From Eutrophocola sp964503965 (GTDB taxonomy: Bacteria > Pseudomonadota > Gammaproteobacteria > Pseudomonadales > Pseudohongiellaceae), in NCBI GenBank assembly GCA_964503965.1, contig CAZDCK010000016.1, positions 4,159 through 68,158 of the forward strand: a stretch of 64,000 nt of DNA, in the 5' to 3' direction. Each line of letters starts with the position of its first letter. The first letter of the stretch is position 1. The position numbers were made by a program, and so were the translations under genes. This document shows positions 1 through 8,455 of the stretch, in pieces. The notes below the pieces were generated by a model. That model worked only from the letters and a program-made list of their open reading frames with translations, ran no database searches and had not been told where the DNA came from.

Positions 1-157
1 TCTCATCAAGCACAGACGTCTCTCTCTGCCAGTCATTGACGACCGTATAGACACCAGCACTAAGCATACCTAGCAGCATGGCCGTCAGTGTCATGGATAC
101 CATGATTTCAAGCAGGGTGAATCCTGCCTGCTGCCTGTGACCGTATACAATCCTCAC
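1..157 (-). CDS. gspJ: T2SS minor pseudopilin GspJ (partial, N-terminus only)
   Basis: Only the first 52 codons lie in the window; the gene runs off the left edge. The reading frame opens with a GTG that overlaps the gspI stop by four bases (GTGA), which indicates translational coupling. A short basic leader ends in QQAG, followed by FTLLE, the type IV prepilin peptidase signature (cleavage after Gly, Phe at +1, Glu at +5), and then a hydrophobic helix. In type II secretion GspJ sits at the tip of the periplasmic pseudopilus with GspI and GspK. The J assignment rests on being the fourth pseudopilin after G, H and I; the body of the protein is not visible. Confidence 0.75.
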   Translation of the reverse strand, partial: MRIVYGHRQQAGFTLLEIMVSMTLTAMLLGMLSAGVYTVVNDWQRETSVLDE

Positions 158-549
158 TCGGGCAGCTCCAACTCGACCCAATAGGTACCGGAAGTAATGA
201 CCTCACCGAATTCATCGAAAACTTCGTAGGCTTTCAATGCTCTGGTCATCGCCTGGGTTTTTCGTTCGGGAGGGTCAAGTTCGATATCGTTTTCTATAAT
301 GAGGTCATCATTTTCAAGTACAAGAAAAAGATCACCCTGTTCATCATCCAACTGGGAGAAATTAATCAGGCTTCGCGCCTGCATGGTATGTTCCAGTGAT
401 GCTTCTGATTCCCAGGCAAGGCGCTTGTTACCAGCAATAACACTAAAGAGGCCTCCGAGTGCCATGCCAGTGATGGTGAGCGCTACAAGCACTTCAAGTA
501 ATGTAAATCCACAGGTCTTTTTTACTGTAATCGTTTTTCGATAATTCAT
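154..549 (-). CDS. gspI: T2SS minor pseudopilin GspI
   Basis: 131-residue minor pseudopilin of the type II secretion system, expected to nucleate the pseudopilus tip with GspJ and GspK. The prepilin signature is KTCGFTLLEVLVAL near residue 10 (cleavage Gly/Phe, Glu at +5), followed by a glycine-containing hydrophobic helix. An open frame extends upstream to 630, but the ATG at 549 is preferred: it gives a normal short leader and removes a long overlap with gspH. It lies between gspH (13-base gap) and gspJ (four-base overlap) in one operon. The small size and the G-H-I-J order support I over H or J. Confidence 0.85.
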   Translation of the reverse strand: MNYRKTITVKKTCGFTLLEVLVALTITGMALGGLFSVIAGNKRLAWESEASLEHTMQARSLINFSQLDDEQGDLFLVLENDDLIIENDIELDPPERKTQAMTRALKAYEVFDEFGEVITSGTYWVELELPE

Positions 550-562
550 AAATGCCTGAACC

Positions 563-1066
563 CTAGTACAGTTCAGCCTCCCAGTCTTCGCCGGGATAGA
601 AGGTGCTAATTCTGCCTGTAATCGGGTCAATCACGATGCTGGCGGTCAGCTCTTCCATGGTGAAATGCAGGATTCCCCCGGTGCTTCCGCCCTGGGGAAA
701 GAATTCGATCTCAATAATATCCAGTACTTCCGGTTCATCATTGATATCTGCCTGGTAGGAGACCTGGGCATCAAGCCTTTCCAGCGGTGGGACGCTACCT
801 CTTTGGATTACTTCGCCACGAAGCAGCGGATAGTCCGGGTCATTTGGATCGAGCTGGATGAGTGTGGCAACCTGGGGAGAGCCTTCTACGATGGCGATTC
901 GGCGGGCATAATTAAATGCGGATGCCGTCTGCCTGACCTGTGCGGCCAGGAGATTGCTTTCAGTACTGGTGATATTGGGAATAACAACAGTTGAGGCCAG
1001 CAGGATAATACCCAGCACAACAAGAAGCTCCAGCAGGGTAAATCCCTGTTGGTTATTCGATTTCAC
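563..1066 (-). CDS. gspH: T2SS minor pseudopilin GspH
   Basis: About 167 residues. The prepilin motif NNQQGFTLLELLVVLG near the start is followed by a GspH-like body ending in a glycine/aromatic-rich region, with a Pro-x-Gly-Glu-Asp segment close to the C-terminus. GspH links the tip complex to the GspG major pseudopilin. The start is uncertain. The in-frame GTG at 1066 gives an 8-residue leader typical of pseudopilins; in-frame ATGs at 1102 and 1135 would run into the end of gspG and give unusually long leaders. No strong ribosome binding site decides it. Confidence 0.82.
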   Translation of the reverse strand: MKSNNQQGFTLLELLVVLGIILLASTVVIPNITSTESNLLAAQVRQTASAFNYARRIAIVEGSPQVATLIQLDPNDPDYPLLRGEVIQRGSVPPLERLDAQVSYQADINDEPEVLDIIEIEFFPQGGSTGGILHFTMEELTASIVIDPITGRISTFYPGEDWEAELY

Positions 1067-1079
1067 AACGAGAGCGTAA

Positions 1080-1472
1080 TCACCCTCCGATATCGGCGTC
1101 ATCACCTTCGCCGCCCGGTTGACCGTCAGCACCATAAGACATCAGGGAAAAATCCCTGCCTTCAGGTTCGTATTGATACGGGTTGTCCCAGGGATCCAGC
1201 GGCACTTCTTCATCACGGATATAAGGACCATTCCATCGAGAGCTGCCATCATCATTCTCGACCAGGCCTCGCAGAGAGTCAGGATAACTGCCCACATCAA
1301 GGCGGTAGGTATCCAGAGCAGCCTCAAGGTTGCTGATCTGGGACGCGGCCGTCGTCCTCTGGCCCTTGCTCAGGTTACCGAACAGGGCTGGTCCGACGAG
1401 TGCTGCCAGCATCCCCAGAATTGCCATGACTACCAGCAGTTCTATCAGGGTGAATCCAATCTGTTTCTTCAT
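1080..1472 (-). CDS. gspG: T2SS major pseudopilin GspG
   Basis: 130-residue major pseudopilin. The leader is very short (MKKQIG) and is followed by FTLIELLVVMAILGMLAALV, the canonical cleavage site and helix. The C-terminal half holds the GspG hallmarks: a DVGSYP turn, a glycine-proline GPYI segment, DPWDNPYQY, and an acidic C-terminus with GADGQPGGEGDDADI, the calcium-binding loop of the family. A GGAG ribosome binding site precedes the ATG. It follows gspD by 25 bases and leads the pseudopilin block G-H-I-J. Confidence 0.95.
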   Translation of the reverse strand: MKKQIGFTLIELLVVMAILGMLAALVGPALFGNLSKGQRTTAASQISNLEAALDTYRLDVGSYPDSLRGLVENDDGSSRWNGPYIRDEEVPLDPWDNPYQYEPEGRDFSLMSYGADGQPGGEGDDADIGG

Positions 1473-1497
1473 CTATAAACTCCGCTTGATCTATTTC

Positions 1498-3639
1498 TTA
1501 CAGGCCTGCTTCATCGAACAGGGCCGAGACTTCATCAAAACTATCCCTGAATGTCTGCATCAGGACTAAGTCACTTTCATCCCCATTGATAATCTGTGGC
1601 CTGAGAATAACAAACAGTTCCCGTCGTACCGCACGCATCTGCTGGTAGGAAAACAGGCCGCCGACTACCGGAATACGCTGTAATCCTGGGACGCCGTTGT
1701 TCTGGTCCGAGTTGTCTTCCTGGATGAGACCACCGAGAGTAATGGTGGACTCGTCGGATACCACCGCTGTCGTGGTGATTTCCTGGTTTGAAAACACCGG
1801 GTTGCCAGCCACTCCTGTACCATCTTCAATTGAGGAGAGGCTCTGAAAGATTTCCAGGTTAATAAAGCCGTCATCATTAATATGAGGTGTAATCGTCAGC
1901 ACAATACCAACATCCCTGTAAGCCACATTTGACGTCACAACACCATTACCGGATACCGTCTGTCCCTGGTCAATAGGAACTGCCTGGCCTACCTTTATTT
2001 CGCCTTCCTGGTTATTGGTAGCCAGTATGGTAGGTCTTGCCAGCAGCCTTACTTCATTATCCTGGGCAATCGCATTAAGAGTGGCATCAATGATTGATGT
2101 GCCATCATTGAAAGAACGAGTCATGACAAGACCGGCACCCTGGGCACCCAGTCCGGTGGCTTCATTTACAGGATTGATCGGGAGAAAACGCGATGACACG
2201 TTACCGGTGCTGGCATTCTGTGACACACGCACCCAATCCACACCAAATTCATTGCTATCGGTAAGGGTAACCTGGCCTATGACAGCATTGATCAGTACCT
2301 GGGGCGGCGGTGTATCCAGGTTATTGATCGTGGTTAATAATTGCCTGTAATCCCTGGGAGTACTCCTGACAAGCAGGCTGTTCGTATCTTCATCGGCAAC
2401 GATGGTAACAGACAAATTGGCTGACACAACTCCTTCCCCTACCGGGCTCTCTACTTCAACCTCTGCGGCAGCTTCACCTTCACTATCACCATTGTCACTA
2501 TCTTCTGTAGATGCAGCAGCGGGTCTGGCTTCTTCATCCTGCTGGAAAACATTGGTTAGGGTCTGTGCCAATGTTGTGGCGTTCAGGTTTTTAACCTTGT
2601 AAAAAAACAGTTGCTCCACCTGTTCCTGACTTTCCGCATCCAGGATACGAATCCAGCGTGTCACTTCTTCAAATCCACGATTGGCCGGTGCAAGTACGAG
2701 AACCGCATTAATACGCTCAAGTCCCAATACCTGATAGGCTGACTGTTCCCCTTCAATTGCTGAAAGAATATTTATCAGTTCCTGGGCAACATCAGCCGCC
2801 TGGGAATTAAGCAGCTCATACAGATGAATCCCCTGATTCTGGAACGGATCATCATCTATGACATCCAGCATGGCATTGACGCGCTGTAACTGTCCAGGCG
2901 TACCACTTATACCGATCAGATTTGCCTGTCCAAGTCTTACAATGGATCCTTCCGGCTGAATAAGTGGGTTGAGTACCTGAAGAGCGGCATCAACAGAGAT
3001 ATAGGTCAGTGGAGTTACCTGAAGCACCTCGGAAGAAGTCGCATCATTGAGCCACTCCGGCATCACAATTTCGGCAGGAATACTGGAATTGTTTTTCATG
3101 AACCGGTAAACATTTCCGGCATGCTCAATAGTCACGCCCGCATTACTGGCCAGCATCCGCATCAATGGCCAGAGATCATCATATTCCAGAGGATTATCCG
3201 GCGAGGATCTCAGACTTACCCTGTCATCAATAGTCGGATCTATAACCATGTTTATCTGTAACTGATCACCCAGCTGTTCAAATACCAGCCGCAGGTCCTC
3301 CTGTTCATAATTGAGTTCAATTGTTGTTCCTTCAGGGACTTCCACCTGGGGCCGCTCTTCAGAAAAACGACCAAGCTGGATGATTCTGCCTGTGCGGTTG
3401 ATACCCGGATCTTCATTTGAGTCGGTATCGCTCGCAGTTACTGATGCGCTGGCAGCAGAAGGAGCACTGGATTCTTCCCGGTTACCCTGTCCATCATTCT
3501 GCCGTGCATTAGCTACAGTGGAAGTTGAGCTGTCAGGCTCGCCCTGCATCGTTGCACAGGATGACAATAGCGATACCATACAAAGCAGCACTATGCCCCT
3601 GGGCAAGTATTTGTTTATTAATCTACCTGTGTAATTCAC
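1498..3639 (-). CDS. gspD: T2SS outer membrane secretin GspD (lipoprotein type)
   Basis: 713-residue secretin that forms the outer membrane channel of the type II system. The N-terminus has a basic region, a hydrophobic stretch and a lipobox L-S-S-C with the lipidated cysteine at residue 28 and Ala at +2, consistent with outer membrane sorting. A Ser/Ala/Asn/Asp-rich linker (about 30-85) leads to the N0 domain (near 105-165), then N1-N3 ring domains. An acidic, alanine-rich insert near 370-395 lies in the N3 region. The C-terminal secretin domain includes VPxxxxIPVVGGLF and ELFVILRPQII. The protein ends about 30 residues later, without an obvious pilotin-binding S domain. It lies between gspF (13 bases) and gspG, which is an unusual place for this gene. 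Confidence 0.93.
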   Translation of the reverse strand: MNYTGRLINKYLPRGIVLLCMVSLLSSCATMQGEPDSSTSTVANARQNDGQGNREESSAPSAASASVTASDTDSNEDPGINRTGRIIQLGRFSEERPQVEVPEGTTIELNYEQEDLRLVFEQLGDQLQINMVIDPTIDDRVSLRSSPDNPLEYDDLWPLMRMLASNAGVTIEHAGNVYRFMKNNSSIPAEIVMPEWLNDATSSEVLQVTPLTYISVDAALQVLNPLIQPEGSIVRLGQANLIGISGTPGQLQRVNAMLDVIDDDPFQNQGIHLYELLNSQAADVAQELINILSAIEGEQSAYQVLGLERINAVLVLAPANRGFEEVTRWIRILDAESQEQVEQLFFYKVKNLNATTLAQTLTNVFQQDEEARPAAASTEDSDNGDSEGEAAAEVEVESPVGEGVVSANLSVTIVADEDTNSLLVRSTPRDYRQLLTTINNLDTPPPQVLINAVIGQVTLTDSNEFGVDWVRVSQNASTGNVSSRFLPINPVNEATGLGAQGAGLVMTRSFNDGTSIIDATLNAIAQDNEVRLLARPTILATNNQEGEIKVGQAVPIDQGQTVSGNGVVTSNVAYRDVGIVLTITPHINDDGFINLEIFQSLSSIEDGTGVAGNPVFSNQEITTTAVVSDESTITLGGLIQEDNSDQNNGVPGLQRIPVVGGLFSYQQMRAVRRELFVILRPQIINGDESDLVLMQTFRDSFDEVSALFDEAGL

Positions 3640-3652
3640 ACTTCAACTCCAG

Positions 3653-4858
3653 TTAGAAATCTACAGTATTCATACTGAACACCGCAGAGAGCATGACAAT
3701 AATAATCCCACCAACAGCGATACCCAGTAACAGAATCAATATCGGTTGCAGCGCACCTACAAGCCTTGTCATGTCATCCCTGACATTGGCATCAAAGGTT
3801 TTGGCTAATTTTTTAAGAATCGGGCCTGTCCTGCCGGATTCCTCACCCACGGTAACAAGCTGATGCAGGAGTATTGGAAATTTGCCGGTTTTCTCCAGTG
3901 ATATGCCTAAACCCGCACCGCTGCGAACATCCTCTTCTACGACCTCAAGATGATGAATCAGTTCCTCGTTACTGATCACTTCACGGGCAACCCGCAATCC
4001 CCTGATCAATGGTATACCTGCCCCAAGTAAGGCGCCCAGCGTTCGGGAAAAAATGGCAACATCACGATGAACCATCAACTTGCCGGCTATGGGAAGCTGC
4101 AACATGAAAGCATCTTTTTTCCGTTTACGCTCTTTATCGTCATTTACCCAGTGCCACCAGTACATGGCCAGCATCACGAGCGGAATGATCAACCAGCCAT
4201 AAAGCTGGATATTGGTACTCAGGCTTAATAAAAACTCAGCAGAAGGTGGAATGTCAGATCCCACATCTTCAAACATGGCCGTAAATTGCGGCACAACATA
4301 AATCAGCAGCAAGACTACTGAAATAATTCCAGTGATAAGAAGGACCAGCGGATAAGTCAGGGCGGAGATGATCTGCTTTTTAGTTTCTTCTGCTGACTCC
4401 AGAAAATTCAACAGGTCAGGTAGCAGCTGATCCAGTATGCCACCGGTTTCGCCGGCACGAATGATATTGATATACAGTTTGGAAAAAACATCCGGCCTGG
4501 ATTCCATGGCATCGGCAAGACTCTTACCTTCCTTGACATCGCGACGAAGGGAAACCACCAGCCGCTTCATATGCTCTTTTTCTGTGATGCCCTCAAGAAG
4601 GTTCAATGCCTTGTCAATGGGTATGCGTGCTTCAACCAGCGTACTAAGTCCATTGGTAAAATCCACAAGGTCGGCATTCTTGATCTTGCCACCAGTACTT
4701 TTAAGGCTACTGCGTGACGTTAACTTGAGTTTTACAGGGACCAGTTTTCGAGCCTGAAGCATCGCAATAGCCTCACGCTCGGAATCAGCGCTAAGCTGAC
4801 CTGTCGAGATATTGCCCTGCGTATCACAGGCCTGGTACTGGTAATAATTGACACTCAT
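3653..4858 (-). CDS. gspF: T2SS inner membrane platform protein GspF
   Basis: 401 residues, normal length for the polytopic platform protein that connects the GspE ATPase to the pseudopilus. An N-terminal segment (YYQYQACDTQGN) is followed by two repeated T2SSF domains, each ending in hydrophobic helices (near 165-190, 215-235 and 370-395). The family motif FxRxLGxLLxAGIPL appears in the second domain, as does GEESGRTGPILKKLA. The start codon overlaps the gspE stop (ATGA), indicating coupled translation with its ATPase partner. Confidence 0.95.
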   Translation of the reverse strand: MSVNYYQYQACDTQGNISTGQLSADSEREAIAMLQARKLVPVKLKLTSRSSLKSTGGKIKNADLVDFTNGLSTLVEARIPIDKALNLLEGITEKEHMKRLVVSLRRDVKEGKSLADAMESRPDVFSKLYINIIRAGETGGILDQLLPDLLNFLESAEETKKQIISALTYPLVLLITGIISVVLLLIYVVPQFTAMFEDVGSDIPPSAEFLLSLSTNIQLYGWLIIPLVMLAMYWWHWVNDDKERKRKKDAFMLQLPIAGKLMVHRDVAIFSRTLGALLGAGIPLIRGLRVAREVISNEELIHHLEVVEEDVRSGAGLGISLEKTGKFPILLHQLVTVGEESGRTGPILKKLAKTFDANVRDDMTRLVGALQPILILLLGIAVGGIIIVMLSAVFSMNTVDF

Positions 4859-6315
4859 ACCGCGCGTGTCACCCTCACCACTTCTTCCGGTGTTGTCATT
4901 CCGGACCTGAGCTTTTCCAATGCATCTTCGCGCAAGGTTTTCATCCCTTCAGAAACACCCTGCTGACGAATCACATTTGCATCTGCACCACTGGTAATAA
5001 GATGCCTGATTTCATCAGACATCAGCAGGAGCTCATAAAGGCCGACACGTCCCCGGTAACCCGTACCACCACAGCGCTCACATCCGGTTCCACGCTTGAT
5101 AACAGGAAATTCCGAAGCCTTGATATCCAGTACATTGGCCTCATCATCGGTTAATACAACCTCTTCAGCGCAGTCTGTACATACACGCCTCACCAGGCGC
5201 TGTGCCTGAATACCCAGCAAGCTGGAACTTATCAGGTAGCTTTCTACTCCCATGTCCTGCAAACGGGTTACTGCACCAGCGGCATCATTAGTATGCAGGG
5301 TTGAAAAAACAAGGTGTCCGGTTAATGCTGATTCGATCGCGATCTCTGCCGTTTCATGGTCGCGGATCTCACCAATCATCAGTATGTCCGGGTCCTGCCT
5401 CACAATTGATCGCAAGCCTGACGCAAAATCCAGTCCGATCCGGGAGTTCACCTGGATCTGTGTAATTCCATCGAGCTGGTACTCTACAGGATCTTCCACA
5501 GTGATAATCTTGTGCTTCTCATCATGAATTTTTTCCAGCGTACCGTACAGGGTTGTCGTCTTACCGCTACCGGTTGGACCTGTAATAAGAATCAGGCCGT
5601 GGGGCTGTGAAATCACTCGTGTGTAGTCCCGCAGTATCTGCTCAGGCATGCCCAGCTCGGCAAGATCAATGCTGATATCACTTCGATCCAGAATACGAAG
5701 AACTACGGATTCACCGAGTACACCCGGCAGGGTTGATACACGCATATCCAGTTCTCGATCACCAATGCGATAATCGATTCTTCCATCCTGGGGCAGGCGC
5801 TTTTCTCCAATATCCAGTTTTGCCATCAGCTTCAGGCGGGACGCCACCGCTGACTGGATTTTTACAGGCAGTTTCTCAATACGGGTCATAATGCCGTCCA
5901 CACGACAGCGTACTTCGAGATGGTGCTCCGTGGGCTCAAAATGGATGTCACTGGCATTGAGGTCAAGTGCCCGGGCAAAAAGGTGATTTACCAGGCGTAT
6001 AATTGGCGCTTCAGAATCCAGGTCTGAAAATTCATCGTCATCACCAAATCCGGAAACAAAGGCATCTTCGGGGTCAGCGATTTCAGGAGAAAGCTCGGCA
6101 CGCCAGAACTTGGTCAGCCGAGCGACCTCATCGGTATTACCAATGCGAAAGCGAACCTGCTCACCAATAATAAACCTGACCTTGGCCCGACTCTCAATAC
6201 TGGGTACCCGATGACAGACCAGTTCAAAACTGTCACTGAAATTCTGGGCAGGGGCCATCCCTTCTGGCTCCAGAAGCTGGCTGAATACGGGTAATGTCAG
6301 TTGTGCGTTTTCCAT
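4855..6315 (-). CDS. gspE: T2SS assembly ATPase GspE
   Basis: 486-residue cytoplasmic hexameric ATPase that powers pseudopilus assembly. Visible elements are the Walker A motif GPTGSGKTT at about 246-254, an Asp box (EDPVEYQLDGI, 274-284), Walker B ILMIGEIRD at 311-319, a His box (TGHLVFSTLHTND, 332-344), and a zinc-binding tetracysteine module with CTDC at 379-382 and CERC at 412-415. The N-terminal region (1-100) is the GspL-interacting domain. The tetracysteine module separates it from retraction ATPases; the neighbouring gspL/M/F genes separate it from PilB. Confidence 0.95.
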   Translation of the reverse strand: MENAQLTLPVFSQLLEPEGMAPAQNFSDSFELVCHRVPSIESRAKVRFIIGEQVRFRIGNTDEVARLTKFWRAELSPEIADPEDAFVSGFGDDDEFSDLDSEAPIIRLVNHLFARALDLNASDIHFEPTEHHLEVRCRVDGIMTRIEKLPVKIQSAVASRLKLMAKLDIGEKRLPQDGRIDYRIGDRELDMRVSTLPGVLGESVVLRILDRSDISIDLAELGMPEQILRDYTRVISQPHGLILITGPTGSGKTTTLYGTLEKIHDEKHKIITVEDPVEYQLDGITQIQVNSRIGLDFASGLRSIVRQDPDILMIGEIRDHETAEIAIESALTGHLVFSTLHTNDAAGAVTRLQDMGVESYLISSSLLGIQAQRLVRRVCTDCAEEVVLTDDEANVLDIKASEFPVIKRGTGCERCGGTGYRGRVGLYELLLMSDEIRHLITSGADANVIRQQGVSEGMKTLREDALEKLRSGMTTPEEVVRVTRAV

Positions 6316-6330
6316 AAAGCTCTGCGGTTT

Positions 6331-6861
6331 TTAACCGTTTTTACTGAAACCGGTGACCGTTATTGATCCGGTGAACTGGCGCCGGTTGCGATTAATACTG
6401 AATTCAGTGATATGCAATTTTGGCTCTGAATTTTTCAACAACTCAAGAAATGGCAAGATCTTTTCCTGTTCAATGACAAAATCCATCTCCTGGGTCACCA
6501 TCAACCAACCTTCTATTTCGGCAAACCGGGGCGTGTTGTAGGAGCGGGCGATAACCCCTGCTTCTTCCACGGCCTGGCGCAATTGTCGCTGGACACCACT
6601 GCCGATAAGATTTGGGTCCTCTCCGGTGAAAACCCAGCTTTCCAACGCGGCTACTTCCTGTTTCTTCGCCGCTTCCTCGTCCTGGATAAATGGGGCTTCT
6701 TCCACCAACATTCTCAGGCGATCAATTTGCTGCTGGGTAAATTCTATTTCTTCCAGACTCTCACTGTAGGACTCTCTCAGCCATGGGATTCCCCTGACCA
6801 CAAGCACGACCAGAAACAGTCCAATAGCAAATCCTATCAATGTTTTTTCATTATTTTTCAT
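6331..6861 (-). CDS. gspM: T2SS inner membrane protein GspM
   Basis: 176 residues: short cytoplasmic N-terminus, one membrane helix at about 9-25, a coiled-coil-like stretch rich in Glu/Gln (33-70), and a periplasmic ferredoxin-like domain. This matches GspM/PilO architecture. GspM partners GspL in the inner membrane platform. Sequence conservation in this family is low, so the call leans on topology and on position between gspL (5-base gap) and gspE (15-base gap). No GspN-like gene separates it from gspE. Confidence 0.8.
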   Translation of the reverse strand: MKNNEKTLIGFAIGLFLVVLVVRGIPWLRESYSESLEEIEFTQQQIDRLRMLVEEAPFIQDEEAAKKQEVAALESWVFTGEDPNLIGSGVQRQLRQAVEEAGVIARSYNTPRFAEIEGWLMVTQEMDFVIEQEKILPFLELLKNSEPKLHITEFSINRNRRQFTGSITVTGFSKNG

Positions 6862-6866
6862 GGTTG

Positions 6867-8174
6867 CTACTGTCGTCCCTGCGTAATAATCGGGAACTTT
6901 TCTTCATATGCTTCAAAGTCAACGCTGCTCAGGTTCATGCGAATTCCAAACTGGGATCCACCACCCCGGGTGTTGGTACTTTGGCCTACGTTATAGAACT
7001 CTTCCTTGCCAGCCAGGAGTTCTACCAGGTAGGCCGGATCATCGGTGGAACCGGTAATATCCACCACGCCTTCATTGATTGAAAAAGAAGTCAGGGAACT
7101 CTGGATAACGGAGTTCAGGGTCATCAGTACTTCCGCCACTTGCTGATCAGGGTATTCATAAAGAGCACCCCATTCCTCTTCCATATCAAAGATGGACGCC
7201 TGCAAGCGTCTTGGCTCAACGGTCATCTCCCGAACCCGCTCAAGTTCGCTTTCCAGTTGACGCAAGGTATTCCAGGCCGAGATGAAAGGTGCAAACAACA
7301 ATAGAACTAGGCACACGGCAGCCGCCGCTCCGATCCTGCTGCGGCGGGCAAAACTGATACGTTTCTCTTCCTGGATGGCGCCCGCTGGCAAAAAGCAGTA
7401 TTCAGGCACCGGTGTCACTGTTTGTCTGAGTGCCTGCCAGTCGTCCAGTGTGGTCATGTCTTTGCCCGACTCTCCCTTCAGCTGACTGGTTTCCAGTTCC
7501 CACTGTTTAGAAAATACTTCCTGCTCCAGGTCGACCTTGTTCACCGTCAGCAGGCGGCGGATGACATCTCCCCTGACCTGCACGAATGAAATATCATCAT
7601 TCTCTTCATCATTAATTAGCAGTGATGTCTCGATCTCACTGTCCTGTTCCGGCTCAAACAAGGCCAGGCTTCGGGGCATAATGGCACTGAGAAACAGATT
7701 TTCACTTTCAAAGGCACGAAATAACCGGTTCGCCTTGTTTTCATTGAACCAGAGCGCTACGCCTTCCTGGCTTCGCGCATTTACCGCCAGCTGCAGTTTT
7801 TCATCGTAGGCAGGAATCAGGGAATGTGCCTGCAATTCAAGGGCTGAGCGAAGCATCTTCTCCCCGGAAATGCTCATACTATAGGACGTAGCCACAAAAT
7901 CAGAGGTGGGCAACAACAGCAGGACATGATCATCTTTCTTTGCTAGCTGTCTGGCAGCCTGGGCCAGGACTTCAGCAAACGGCTTCTCTACGTCCAGCAG
8001 GACTTCCCTGCTCATCCCGTTAGCCGTGTTGATCAGGGTATTATCAAAAAGTAACAGGCTGGCATCTATCCGGGTCAGGATATCCAGCTTTCTGCCGGAC
8101 GGGATCAGTGACTGGATTTTGAGGCCCAGCTCCCTGGCAGGAATCTTATCGAGGAATGGAATGCCCAGGTTCAT
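6867..8174 (-). CDS. gspL: T2SS inner membrane protein GspL (PilM/PilN-like architecture)
   Basis: 435 residues and the first gene of the visible operon. The N-terminal 260 residues form a cytoplasmic actin-like (PilM/GspL) domain that recruits GspE. A single membrane helix follows at about 280-300 (AAAAVCLVLLLFAPFISAW), then a short coiled coil (ESELERVREM) and a periplasmic PilN/GspL-like ferredoxin fold (330-420). It is placed upstream of gspM rather than after gspK, where gspL usually lies. The overall topology is clear; subfamily assignment against type IV pilus PilM-PilN fusions rests on the surrounding gsp genes. Confidence 0.82.
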   Translation of the reverse strand: MNLGIPFLDKIPARELGLKIQSLIPSGRKLDILTRIDASLLLFDNTLINTANGMSREVLLDVEKPFAEVLAQAARQLAKKDDHVLLLLPTSDFVATSYSMSISGEKMLRSALELQAHSLIPAYDEKLQLAVNARSQEGVALWFNENKANRLFRAFESENLFLSAIMPRSLALFEPEQDSEIETSLLINDEENDDISFVQVRGDVIRRLLTVNKVDLEQEVFSKQWELETSQLKGESGKDMTTLDDWQALRQTVTPVPEYCFLPAGAIQEEKRISFARRSRIGAAAAVCLVLLLFAPFISAWNTLRQLESELERVREMTVEPRRLQASIFDMEEEWGALYEYPDQQVAEVLMTLNSVIQSSLTSFSINEGVVDITGSTDDPAYLVELLAGKEEFYNVGQSTNTRGGGSQFGIRMNLSSVDFEAYEEKFPIITQGRQ

Positions 8175-8212
8175 TGCTGTTAGCGGCTTTTACTGCTTCC
8201 AAAAAACGGTGA

Positions 8213-8218
8213 ATTATA
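8213..8218 (-). promoter_or_regulatory. Candidate -10 element for the gsp operon
   Basis: On the minus strand a perfect TATAAT lies 39-44 bases upstream of the gspL ATG. No good -35 hexamer sits at 16-18 bases, so any sigma-70 promoter here would need an activator or the upstream sequence. The 226-base spacer from gspL to the dsbA terminator holds no other gene. Confidence 0.35.
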
Positions 8219-8400
8219 GGCCATTGTGCCCGTTACCCCCAGTATCAGGAGTGACTTGCCCACGGCTTTCTGGCCCCGGGGTCTGTACTATGACAGGGGT
8301 TAGGGGAAAAAGTTTAATCAGATCCTAGGATTTTACCGTAACTTCTTAAATTTTCGATAAAAAAAGAATTTTTGCCTGGAAAAATATTCCTTATCCACAT

Positions 8401-8431
8401 AAAAAACGCCCACGTTGAAACAACATGGGCG
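8401..8431 (-). terminator. Rho-independent terminator of dsbA
   Basis: An 11-bp stem (8407-8417 with 8421-8431, one wobble position) closes a 3-base loop and is followed on the minus strand by six U residues (8406-8401). It starts 24 bases after the dsbA stop, in the correct orientation, and isolates dsbA from the gsp operon. Confidence 0.85.
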
Positions 8432-8455
8432 CCCTGAACTCGGTTTGCAGGAATA

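Noticed and set aside
8391..8399. A third perfect DnaA box beside the dsbA terminator
   Set aside because: A single 9-mer is expected by chance about once per two windows of this size, and no other origin feature surrounds it.
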